From Verrucomicrobiota bacterium (GTDB lineage: Bacteria; Verrucomicrobiota; Kiritimatiellia; SS1-B-03-39; UBA6053), in the NCBI GenBank assembly GCA_020831635.1, contig JAFIGC010000021.1, forward strand, positions 1 to 55,648: a stretch of 55,648 nt of DNA, in the 5' to 3' direction. The notes beneath the pieces are model-generated. The model did not search any database. It was not told where the DNA came from and saw only the letters and a list, made by a program, of their open reading frames with translations. Shown piece after piece: positions 1 through 6,963 of the stretch. A program made the position numbers and the translations under genes. Within the stretch, counting starts at the first letter, position 1. The number at the start of each line of letters is the position of its first letter.

Positions 1-1
1 A

Positions 2-211
2 CCCACGCCAGAGCCCACCCCAACCCCTACACCCGAGCCAACACCAACTCCTACACCGGAGCCAACGCCCGAACCCACCCCAACCCCGGAGTTGGATTCG
101 GAAGCCGATTCGGCAACACCAACGGAATCCAAACCCATCCCCTTCCTCCTCGTAACTCTTTTGATTTTGGCCATCACCTTCTTGTTGATCCGAAAAATAG
201 ACGCTGGGTAA
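2..211 (+). CDS. C-terminal fragment of a Pro/Thr/Glu-repeat membrane-anchored protein (5' end outside window)
   Basis: The frame is open from the window edge to the TAA at 209-211. The visible 69 residues begin with about 30 residues of PTPEPTPTP-type repeats. A short acidic Ser/Asp stretch follows, then a hydrophobic segment (about 20 residues, IPFLLVTLLILAITFLL) and the basic end RKIDAG. This looks like a low-complexity wall- or envelope-spanning stalk with a C-terminal transmembrane anchor, cytoplasmic end basic. The function of the missing N-terminal part cannot be known from here. The DNA repeat is as regular as the protein repeat, so copy-number variation is likely. Direction and frame are secure because the other frames break or give no sensible C-terminus. 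Confidence 0.7.
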   Translation, partial: PTPEPTPTPTPEPTPTPTPEPTPEPTPTPELDSEADSATPTESKPIPFLLVTLLILAITFLLIRKIDAG

Positions 212-222
212 GAAGTGCTGAA

Positions 223-285
223 TTCGGAGTTCGGAGTTCGGAGTGAAGGGGAATGTAGAATGACGAGTGACGAATGTCGAGTGGT
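223..285. repeat. Heptamer microsatellites in the intergenic gap 212-427
   Basis: Three perfect TTCGGAG heptamers lie at 223-243. A second, degenerate heptamer series follows at 251-285: GAATGTA, GAATGAC, GAGTGAC, GAATGTC, GAGTGGT. No gene was found in the 212-427 gap. The same style of 7-base repeat (CAACAAG) recurs at 16256-16283. Function unknown; slippage-prone filler DNA is the simplest reading. Confidence 0.75.
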
Positions 286-305
286 CAGAAGTGGGGGTGA
301 CATTT

Positions 306-354
306 CGTAATCCTAATCCTAATCCTAATCGTAATCCTAATCCTAATCGTAATC
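306..354. repeat. Hexamer microsatellite C[CG]TAAT x8
   Basis: Eight consecutive hexamers of the form CCTAAT or CGTAAT occupy 306-353, in the order CG, CC, CC, CC, CG, CC, CC, CG at the variable positions. The unit is too short and unspaced to be a CRISPR. It lies between the end of the first gene and the stop of the response-regulator gene (minus strand), so it is downstream of both. Confidence 0.85.
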
Positions 355-427
355 AAAAGCAGTTCGGAGATTACGATTATGAATCCGTGTCCATCCACGG
401 TTGAATTCCCCCAAAGCCGACAAGCGG

Positions 428-1822
428 CTAACTCCCGGCCGGCTCCAGACGGCGGTACAGGGTATTTCGGGTGATGCCGAGAATCTCGGCGGCTTTCTTT
501 TTGTTGCCGTCCACCTGCGCCAATACATGCCGAATGTAACGTTGCTCCACTTCCTCCAGGGAGGGCAACTGATCGCCGGAAAACAATGCCGCCACCGGCA
601 CCGGCGATGGAGAAGACCCGTCCGGCTTCGCGCCGTCCCGGATGCGGGCGGGCAAATGTTCGGGACGAATGCGGGGCGCGTCGCAAAAGGTGACCGCGCG
701 CTCGATGGCATTGCGCAATTCGCGAACGTTGCCGGGATAGGCATGACCGCGCAGGCGCTCCATGGCGGCGGTGGTGAACCCCTGCACGTCCTTTCCCATG
801 CGGGTATTGAACATCACCAAAAAGCGCGAGGCCAGAAAATCAATGTCATCGCCCCGTTCCCGCAGCGGGGGCACATTGAGGGTAAAGGTCTCAAGCCGAT
901 AAAACAAATCCTCGCGTAAATCCCCCTCGCGAACGGCGGCTTCCAGATCCCGGTGAGTGGCGGCCACGATGCGGACATCCACCTGTTCCTCGTGATGTGC
1001 CCCCACGGAACGCACCTTGCCGTCCTGCAAAATCCGCAAGAGCTTGGCCTGAAGCGCCAGTGGCATTTCCGCGATCTCATCCAAAAACAAGGTACCGCCC
1101 TTTGCCTCGCGAAACAAACCCGTCCGCGCCTCTCCCGCTCCTGTAAAGGCCCCGGCCTCGTGTCCGAAAAATTCACTTTCCATCAGCGATTCGGGAATTC
1201 CGGCACAGTTCACGGCAAGAAAGGGTCCGTCCTTGCGCGGGCTGCACGCGTGCAGGGCCCTGGCCACCAGTTCTTTGCCCGATCCGCTTTCCCCGAGCAC
1301 CAGTACCGGCCCATCCGCCGCCGCCGTCTGCTTGATTTGATCGAAGAGCACGCGCATGCCCCGACTGGCGCCGTACATCCCCTGAAAGGTGTCATCCCCC
1401 ACCGCTTCCCGAAAACGCCGCACCTCCTCACGCAGTCGGCGGGTCTCCAAAATTCGTATGATCCGATGAAAAAGATGATCCAAGTCCAGGGGTTTGGTCA
1501 GAAAATCATCCGCCCCCGCCTTCAGGGCCTCCACAGCCTGGCTGACGGTCCCAAATGCGGTAATCATTAAAAAAGAGGCGGGCACATGTCTGGTTTTCAC
1601 TTCCTCCAACAACGCCAATCCGTCCGCGCCCGGCAAACGCAAATCGCTGATCACCAGATCTGGGCCCCACTGATTCAGCAATTTCACCGCCTCCTCGGCC
1701 GATGCCACGCCACGGGTCTTGAAACCCGCCTCGGAGATTTCCTCCACCAACAATTCCGCCAGTCCCTCATGGTCTTCGACCACCAGGACTTTCATGCCTT
1801 TGATACCTTCGTTGACTTTCAT
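428..1822 (-). CDS. NtrC-family sigma-54-dependent response regulator
   Basis: The 464-residue protein has three parts in order. A receiver domain (about 10-122) carries phospho-acceptor Asp60 (VISDLRLPG) and Lys110. A sigma-54 AAA+ domain has Walker A GESGSGKE near 178 and the sigma-54-contacting loop GAFTGA near 224. A Fis-type helix-turn-helix (KKAAEILGITRNTLYRRL) lies at the C-terminus. Start 1822 is chosen because AAGGAGGAG sits 8 bases upstream, inside the kinase gene end; an internal ATG at 1795 is the only close rival. It lies one base after the kinase stop, so the two are an operon and cognate pair. It should activate sigma-54 promoters; the best local candidate is at 3505-3521. The open frame continues upstream of 1822 to 2434, but that part is a shadow of the kinase. 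Confidence 0.95.
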   Translation of the reverse strand: MKVNEGIKGMKVLVVEDHEGLAELLVEEISEAGFKTRGVASAEEAVKLLNQWGPDLVISDLRLPGADGLALLEEVKTRHVPASFLMITAFGTVSQAVEALKAGADDFLTKPLDLDHLFHRIIRILETRRLREEVRRFREAVGDDTFQGMYGASRGMRVLFDQIKQTAAADGPVLVLGESGSGKELVARALHACSPRKDGPFLAVNCAGIPESLMESEFFGHEAGAFTGAGEARTGLFREAKGGTLFLDEIAEMPLALQAKLLRILQDGKVRSVGAHHEEQVDVRIVAATHRDLEAAVREGDLREDLFYRLETFTLNVPPLRERGDDIDFLASRFLVMFNTRMGKDVQGFTTAAMERLRGHAYPGNVRELRNAIERAVTFCDAPRIRPEHLPARIRDGAKPDGSSPSPVPVAALFSGDQLPSLEEVEQRYIRHVLAQVDGNKKKAAEILGITRNTLYRRLEPAGS

Positions 1823-1823
1823 T

Positions 1824-3317
1824 TCAAGACTCCTCCTTTGGGGTGACCGGATCTTTGGGAAGGAACAATTGGAATCGGGTCCCCTTCCCTGGCAAATCTT
1901 CGATTTCCACGCGCCCGCCATGCTCTCCGACGATTCCATGCACCACGGAAAGCCCCAGGCCCGGCCCTTCCCCCACGTTTTTGGTGGTAAAAAAAGGTTC
2001 GAACAGCTTGTCCCGGATGGACGGGTCCACGCCGGTCCCGTCGTCCTCGACGGAAAAAATGACCTCTTCGCCCGCTTCCCGCCAGTCCGCCCGGACTTTC
2101 CCGCCCGGCGCCGCTTGAATCGCATTGCGCAAGAGATTCGACAAGGCCTGCTCCAAACGCACCGGGTCCGCTTTGAGCTGACAATCCTTCTTCCCGTCAA
2201 AATCCAGGGTGGTCTGATTTTCGTGGGCAAAATTTTCCAGCGACGCCACCGCCGCTTCCACCACATCGCCCGCGGAAACCGGTCGTTTGGAAACCTGATG
2301 CCTGCGGCTGAAATCCAACAATTGACGGATGATGCTCTCCATGCGTTGGGTCTCGCGGCGAACATCCGCCCAGCCTTTTTGATCGGATTCCGCAGCCTCT
2401 CCGACCCGCAAGGCCCGCTGACTTTTGGCATCAATCAAACTCAATGGCGTCCCCAACTCGTGGGCAACCCCGGCGGCCAACTCGCCAATCGCGGCCAATT
2501 TTTCGGCATGTCGCAATTTTTCCTCCAAGGCGTGCTGTTGTTGACGCCCCCGGGCCAATTCGCTTTCAGCACGATCGATATCATCCAGCATTCGGTTGAA
2601 ATGTTGGCCCAATTCCGCCAGTTCCAGCGGACCTTCCGGCAAATGGCGATGCGCCCTCTCCCCGGAGGCGATCAAGGACATGCTTTTGCTCAGTCCGTCC
2701 AAATGTTGGCCAAACCCCCGATGATACCCCAACAAAACGATTCCCGTGAGCCCTAAAAAGGCGGTCAGATACAACGCAAACGCGATGAAACGCACCCGTA
2801 TGATTTGCTCCTGGAAATCGGAACGGGGGCGCGTGAGCTGTAGCCAACCGGAAAAATGACCGCCCGCATCCGTCATCGGCACCAAATACGAGTAAACGTG
2901 CTGACCATCCACGCGCCCATATTCCCCGTGACGCTCCCCTTCCGTAACCCGCTGGTCCAGTTCCTCCACGTTTTCGGCGGATTCAGGCTGATCCGGCGTT
3001 GAATCCGAAATCCGTTTGCCATCGGCATCGTATAAATAGGCGCCATAAACTTGGCTCAAATCAAAAGCGGATCGCAGCGCTTCCGCCATCGCCCCCTGAC
3101 GATCCCGCAACAACGCGTGATTCAAAGGCAATTCAATGGCGCGGGCCACGATTTCCAGGTCCTGTTTGAGCCGCATTTCCACTTGACGCTCAAAGGCCCG
3201 CAAACTCCACCATGCCCCCATGGCCGTGACCAACCCCATGGGCACCAGCACATACAGGAGAAGCGCCACCCGCAAATTCATCCGTTTCTTAGAGGCTTTC
3301 CGTCCTCTCCACATCAT
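1824..3317 (-). CDS. Membrane sensor histidine kinase (HydH/ZraS-like architecture)
   Basis: The 497-residue protein has transmembrane helix 1 near 15-38, a periplasmic sensor region of about 140 residues and helix 2 near 177-198. A HAMP-like segment and coiled coil follow. The H-box AAGVAHELGTPLSLI carries phospho-His286, and the HATPase domain shows N-box NLLRNAIQAA, DDGTGVD, and G2 box GEGPGLGLSVVHG. It is expected to sense an envelope signal and phosphorylate the adjacent NtrC-type regulator. The periplasmic part contains no domain that I recognise, so the ligand is unknown. The start has two adjacent ATG codons with a modest GAAGGGA upstream. The neighbouring divergent secreted DUF4168 protein behind a sigma-54 promoter is a plausible regulatory target. 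Confidence 0.94.
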   Translation of the reverse strand: MMWRGRKASKKRMNLRVALLLYVLVPMGLVTAMGAWWSLRAFERQVEMRLKQDLEIVARAIELPLNHALLRDRQGAMAEALRSAFDLSQVYGAYLYDADGKRISDSTPDQPESAENVEELDQRVTEGERHGEYGRVDGQHVYSYLVPMTDAGGHFSGWLQLTRPRSDFQEQIIRVRFIAFALYLTAFLGLTGIVLLGYHRGFGQHLDGLSKSMSLIASGERAHRHLPEGPLELAELGQHFNRMLDDIDRAESELARGRQQQHALEEKLRHAEKLAAIGELAAGVAHELGTPLSLIDAKSQRALRVGEAAESDQKGWADVRRETQRMESIIRQLLDFSRRHQVSKRPVSAGDVVEAAVASLENFAHENQTTLDFDGKKDCQLKADPVRLEQALSNLLRNAIQAAPGGKVRADWREAGEEVIFSVEDDGTGVDPSIRDKLFEPFFTTKNVGEGPGLGLSVVHGIVGEHGGRVEIEDLPGKGTRFQLFLPKDPVTPKEES

Positions 3318-3504
3318 TCTTTTCCCTTCATTTGGAATGGTTTATTTAAGTACATGTAACATATTTACACACAATTTCCCCGCTGTCAACCCACAAATCG
3401 TTTTGCCTCTTTTTTCATTTTTTACGAAACATTCATAGGTATTCAATTGCGTGAAAAGACCTTACAAATACTCACCCTCACAAAATTCCGCGGGACGTCC
3501 CAAC

Positions 3505-3521
3505 TTGGCATGGCGGATGCA
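3505..3521 (+). promoter_or_regulatory. Putative sigma-54 (-24/-12) promoter
   Basis: TTGGCATGGCGGATGCA has GG at 3507-3508 and GC at 3519-3520 with the required 10 intervening bases. It matches TTGGCAC-N5-TTGCA except at two positions. Transcription would start near 3532, about 55 bases before the ATG at 3587. The palindrome GGGACGTCCC (3492-3501) lies just upstream. The rest of the 3318-3586 gap is AT-rich, with no other feature identified. Position between the NtrC-type two-component genes and the DUF4168 gene supports function. Confidence 0.65.
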
Positions 3522-3586
3522 TATAGTGTTTCATCGCTCGAACGAATCGAGTGAAAAAACATGAAAACCCTGAATGGAGATTCAAA

Positions 3587-4438
3587 ATGAAAACGAAATA
3601 TCACACGACACACAATGCCCGCAATCCCCGCTTGAAATGGCTGACCCTATGCTTGGGTGTAGCCACGGCAGGCGCAAGCCTCCCGCTCATGGCCCAAATG
3701 CCCGGCCAGGCGCCGGAACGTCCCCAACCCGGCCAACCGCCCCAACAGGGACAGCCCCCGCAGCAGGGTCAACCTCCTCAAGCTCAGCCCCCGCAACAGG
3801 GCCAGCCTCCCCAGGCCCAACCTCCGCAGGCACAACCCCAGCCCGCTGCGGCGGATGTGGATGAAGCCCAGCTTGAACGGGTTGCGGATGCCTATCACGA
3901 AGTGACGCGCATTCAACAGGAAGCCCAGGCACGCTTGGCGAACGAGCAGGATCCCGAAGTCATTCAACGGGAAACCGCCGCCGTCAACGAACAGATGCTG
4001 GGCGCGGTTGAAAACGCGGGTCTGACCCCCCAACAGTATCAGGAAGTCATTGAAAGCGTAAACCAGAATCCGGAAGTGCGCACCCAGTTTGTGCAGATGG
4101 TTCAGGCACGCAGCCAACAGGCCCAGCCCGAAGGAACTCAACCCCAACAGGCGGCCCCGCAGGCACAGCCGGAACCGGTTGAACTCACCGACACCCAGAT
4201 TGAGAATGCCGCCGAGGCTTATAACGCCATCACGGACCTGAATCAGGAAATCCGCACGGACCTGGAGGGTGAAACCGACCAGGAAGTGATCCAGGAACGG
4301 GTCACCGAAGCGGAACAAGAACAACAACGCATCATCACCGAAGCCGGATTGGACATGAATGAATACAACCAGATCATTCAGACCGTCCAACAGGACCCCG
4401 AACTGATGCAACGCTTCCTCGCCCACGTGGAAGACTAA
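3587..4438 (+). CDS. Secreted protein with Pro/Gln-rich linker and two DUF4168-like domains
   Basis: The 283-residue protein has a signal peptide (RLKWLTLCLGVATAGASLPLMAQ) and then a roughly 40-residue low-complexity stretch of QPPQQGQPPQA units. Two homologous all-alpha blocks follow (about 85-155 and 190-283). Each block shows the DUF4168 pattern: an LE/IE-x2-A-x-AY start, QEAQ or QEIRTDLEGE, then AGL-x5-YN/YQ-x-II-x2-VQQDPE. DUF4168 proteins are exported and of unknown function. A duplicated version with this linker is uncommon in my knowledge. The start is the ATG preceded by GGAGA at 6 bases; an in-frame GTG at 3551 lacks a Shine-Dalgarno site. A sigma-54 promoter lies upstream and a strong terminator follows, so it is probably a single-gene unit under the neighbouring two-component system. 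Confidence 0.85.
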   Translation: MKTKYHTTHNARNPRLKWLTLCLGVATAGASLPLMAQMPGQAPERPQPGQPPQQGQPPQQGQPPQAQPPQQGQPPQAQPPQAQPQPAAADVDEAQLERVADAYHEVTRIQQEAQARLANEQDPEVIQRETAAVNEQMLGAVENAGLTPQQYQEVIESVNQNPEVRTQFVQMVQARSQQAQPEGTQPQQAAPQAQPEPVELTDTQIENAAEAYNAITDLNQEIRTDLEGETDQEVIQERVTEAEQEQQRIITEAGLDMNEYNQIIQTVQQDPELMQRFLAHVED

Positions 4439-4460
4439 TCGAAAAATCATCCCGAACACC

Positions 4461-4493
4461 AAAAAGGCCGGCGCCATGCGCCGGCCTTTTTTT
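4461..4493 (+). terminator. Rho-independent terminator
   Basis: A perfect 9-bp stem GGCCGGCGC / GCGCCGGCC with loop CAT (4466-4486) is followed by seven T. It lies 22 bases after the DUF4168 stop. Confidence 0.92.
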
Positions 4494-4511
4494 CGTCATG
4501 AATCGACCGTG

Positions 4512-4557
4512 TTCCGACGCTCGGAAGGGTTCGAAAATCTTCTTCCGAGCGTCGGAA
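4512..4557. repeat. Pair of phased 15-bp palindromes (31-base period)
   Basis: TTCCGACGCTCGGAA at 4512-4526 and TTCCGAGCGTCGGAA at 4543-4557 start exactly 31 bases apart with a 16-base spacer. The same element and period occur four times at 18266-18373. The pair lies in the gap between the terminator at 4461-4493 and the promoter at 4601. Confidence 0.85.
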
Positions 4558-4600
4558 ATCAATGGGCGGCCTTTTCACCACCCTGGCCATTGATGGGCGC

Positions 4601-4630
4601 TTGACAAAGGAACCAGCACTACGCTAAGAA
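4601..4630 (+). promoter_or_regulatory. Putative housekeeping promoter for the two-gene unit at 4637-6945
   Basis: TTGACA at 4601-4606 is followed by an 18-base spacer and TAAGAA at 4625-4630. The predicted transcription start falls at or next to the ATG at 4637, and no Shine-Dalgarno sequence precedes that ATG. A leaderless or near-leaderless mRNA is therefore likely. Confidence 0.55.
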
Positions 4631-4636
4631 TCTCTC

Positions 4637-5452
4637 ATGAAGACGCTGGCACTGCTTGGTTGGTTGCTGTACATGGTTCCCGCATCGGGTCTTTCCGAGG
4701 AAATGTACACGCGATCCTATTACTGGAATCAGCTCAATCCGGTTTGGGGTTCTGACCTGATTTATAACCCACCGGCCCCGAATGAGGACCCCTTTTCCAT
4801 AACTCGGCGACTTTTGAAGCCAACTGAAATCCGGGACCGCATTCAAAAGGAATTCAATCTTCAATTGCCGGAAGGTTCGGACGTGGAACTGATTCTTGGT
4901 CCGGGTTTTCCCGAAGCCACGATTCGCATGCAAAGTGATGCGGAGGATCACAAACGCTTGCTTGCGGGCCTGATGCGTTTGGGCTGGCTGGACTATCAAA
5001 CCCAGATGGAAATCCGCTGGATATCATTTCCGGCGAATGGACCGGAGGCGGAACTGGAAGACGATGCGCTCATCCAACGCTGGCGGGAGGGCGGGGGAAA
5101 AACCATCGCATCCGCGGGAGCGACGGGGGGCAAAGCGGTGCAAACCCAAGCACATCTTTCGGAGGAGCGGTACAAAGTGGTCACCCGGGAGGTGGATGGC
5201 AACCGCTTCTCTTTGCAGGAAGAGATTAATTCGTTTCAACATGTATTCATGGCTTCGGAATCTCCTCAGAACACGAAAGAGGGAGTTGAAGTGGATCTAC
5301 TTTTCTCTCACGGAGCTTCTAACGACGGGGGCAACGCGATCATGCGCCTTCCACCGGACACGCCACGCATTGTACGGCGGGTTGTTCGCGAAGACCAATT
5401 GATCGTGACGATGGTCACGGTACTCTTGCTGGTGGAGGGTCAATCGCCATGA
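4637..5452 (+). CDS. Secreted protein with a secretin N-domain-like module, function unknown
   Basis: The 271-residue protein starts with a signal peptide (MKTLALLGWLLYMVPASGLS). Residues about 60-110 (RIQKEFNLQLPEGSDVELI, then SDAEDHKRLLAGL) follow the pattern GIxFPEGxxVxL...N/DxxENLxxL seen next to secretin-type modules in Verrucomicrobia. The part after it (YQTQMEIRWISF) resembles the QVEIEARFVEV strand of secretin N-domains, but no secretin pore domain follows. The stop overlaps the next start by four bases (ATGA), so translation of the pair is coupled. The two proteins share module types. A role in the periplasm is inferred, and the exact function is not recognisable. Confidence 0.75.
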   Translation: MKTLALLGWLLYMVPASGLSEEMYTRSYYWNQLNPVWGSDLIYNPPAPNEDPFSITRRLLKPTEIRDRIQKEFNLQLPEGSDVELILGPGFPEATIRMQSDAEDHKRLLAGLMRLGWLDYQTQMEIRWISFPANGPEAELEDDALIQRWREGGGKTIASAGATGGKAVQTQAHLSEERYKVVTREVDGNRFSLQEEINSFQHVFMASESPQNTKEGVEVDLLFSHGASNDGGNAIMRLPPDTPRIVRRVVREDQLIVTMVTVLLLVEGQSP

Positions 5453-6945
5453 AACACTTTGTGTGGGGGGTCATATTGGGTTGTTTTGCCATCTGCTACC
5501 TTACCGCAGGCGAGAACCCCGAGCTTCCCGAAGCGTGGACCCGCTATCTGGCCCGGAGAACCAAAACCCCCCATTCCTTTCAAGTGGAAGCCCGATTGGT
5601 TTCTTTTGATGCCGATGAAATTGAAGGGCTGGAACGCGCCCATGGCGGCCCCCTTCCCGGTAGTGCCTATGTGGAGTTGTGGCAAAAGGGTCGAGGGGAA
5701 CAAATCACGGAGATTCGGTTGCTTTGCCCACCGGGAGGACACACTTCAACGGAGAGCGACCAAAGACACCGATATCCCACGGCCATGGCTTTTGACCCCG
5801 ACAACCCGGATATGCTCATGGAAATCGAGCACGAGGAACGTGCGCTTGGATTTCCCCTTTCGATCTTCGCACATGCATCCACCCCGGAGCATTCGTATTT
5901 AATGGTCATTGCGGAATACACCCGACGACTGCATCCACCCGAAAGCCCTTGGCCCCAACTCGACCGCATGTCGCCCCGGTTCGGGTTCTGGGAGCTGTCT
6001 ACATCCGTGAGCATCCCCAACGGCCAAACCATGACGATTTCGGTATCCTCCGCAAGAGACACGAACCGGCGCAAGGCGTTGCTTTTGACTTCCACGCCCC
6101 TCGACGAAGACTCCGAGCCGATCCTGCCCCCTTCTCGCCAAAAGAACGGGTTCTCCGAAATGCTAGTCTGCACCCAAACCCCGAGAGCTTTGCATTCCCT
6201 CATGGAAAAACCGGTGATTCCTCGAGACCAGATTCCACCGCCCATCGCAAGTGAAGAAGTCCAAGCCTTCTTGAGCAAGAAACACGGCATCACCTTTCCC
6301 GAAGGAACGATGGTGCGGCATCTCCCGGATCATTCCGCAATCTGGATTCGAAATACCCCGGAAAACCTGCGAAAGCTGAAATTGGATTCGTTCTGGAGGG
6401 GACACGATGTCCCCACGCTGGCCACCCAACTCCGGGTAGTGTCAGTGGATGCGGCACGGGTGGATGCCTTGGAACGGAAAAGTGGCTTGCCCTTCAGCAC
6501 CCGCGAGGTCCTCGACTTGTGGAAAGAGGGTCAGGCAAAAACCCTTTGGGTGCAAAGAGTGCAATCATTCAGCTCCCTCAACGCCTTCGTGGACACGGGA
6601 GAGGACCACTTGTTCCCCAAACAAAGCGAGGTCAGAAAAGAAAGGGAAGACACACCGCTGTTTTCGGATTTTGAGCCCCGCAGAACCGGCTGGGTATTGG
6701 ACGTGACCCCCAGAAGTCCGTGGCATGGCCGCACCATTGATCTGATATTGCAACCAAGATGGACCGAGCGGAAGGCGGAAGAGGATGACGACCCCCTGCG
6801 CCCGGTTTTCGTGGAATCGGAAATGAATTCCATCATCCATCTGCAAACCGGGAACCACCAACTCCTGGGTCACACCTCCTCCCCCGACGGAAAAGAACGC
6901 CACTATTGGTTGCTGTGGACGGATCGGTTGCCCACGGGCCAATAA
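5449..6945 (+). CDS. Secreted two-module protein related to the preceding gene
   Basis: The 498-residue protein has a signal peptide (MKHFVWGVILGCFAICYLTAG). Two homologous halves follow. FQVEARLVSFDADEIEGLERAHG with LWQKGRGEQITEIRLL near 40-90 matches LATQLRVVSVDAARVDALERKSG with LWKEGQAKTLWVQRV near 325-375. Between them lies a GITFPEGTMVRHL...RNTPENLRKLK segment like that of the upstream protein. The strand pattern is that of secretin N-domains used alone. Each half carries its own surroundings, so an internal duplication followed by divergence is the simplest history. No catalytic motif is visible. The gene is coupled to 4637-5452 by an ATGA overlap, and its end is only 18 bases from the convergent STAND-like gene. 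Confidence 0.75.
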   Translation: MKHFVWGVILGCFAICYLTAGENPELPEAWTRYLARRTKTPHSFQVEARLVSFDADEIEGLERAHGGPLPGSAYVELWQKGRGEQITEIRLLCPPGGHTSTESDQRHRYPTAMAFDPDNPDMLMEIEHEERALGFPLSIFAHASTPEHSYLMVIAEYTRRLHPPESPWPQLDRMSPRFGFWELSTSVSIPNGQTMTISVSSARDTNRRKALLLTSTPLDEDSEPILPPSRQKNGFSEMLVCTQTPRALHSLMEKPVIPRDQIPPPIASEEVQAFLSKKHGITFPEGTMVRHLPDHSAIWIRNTPENLRKLKLDSFWRGHDVPTLATQLRVVSVDAARVDALERKSGLPFSTREVLDLWKEGQAKTLWVQRVQSFSSLNAFVDTGEDHLFPKQSEVRKEREDTPLFSDFEPRRTGWVLDVTPRSPWHGRTIDLILQPRWTERKAEEDDDPLRPVFVESEMNSIIHLQTGNHQLLGHTSSPDGKERHYWLLWTDRLPTGQ

Positions 6946-6963
6946 TGCTGATACGGATTCAAG

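Noticed and set aside
1823-2434. Long open frame continuing upstream of the response regulator
   Set aside because: It lies in the third frame of the kinase gene, has no domain and no ribosome site, while 1822 has AAGGAGGAG and a perfect receiver start.
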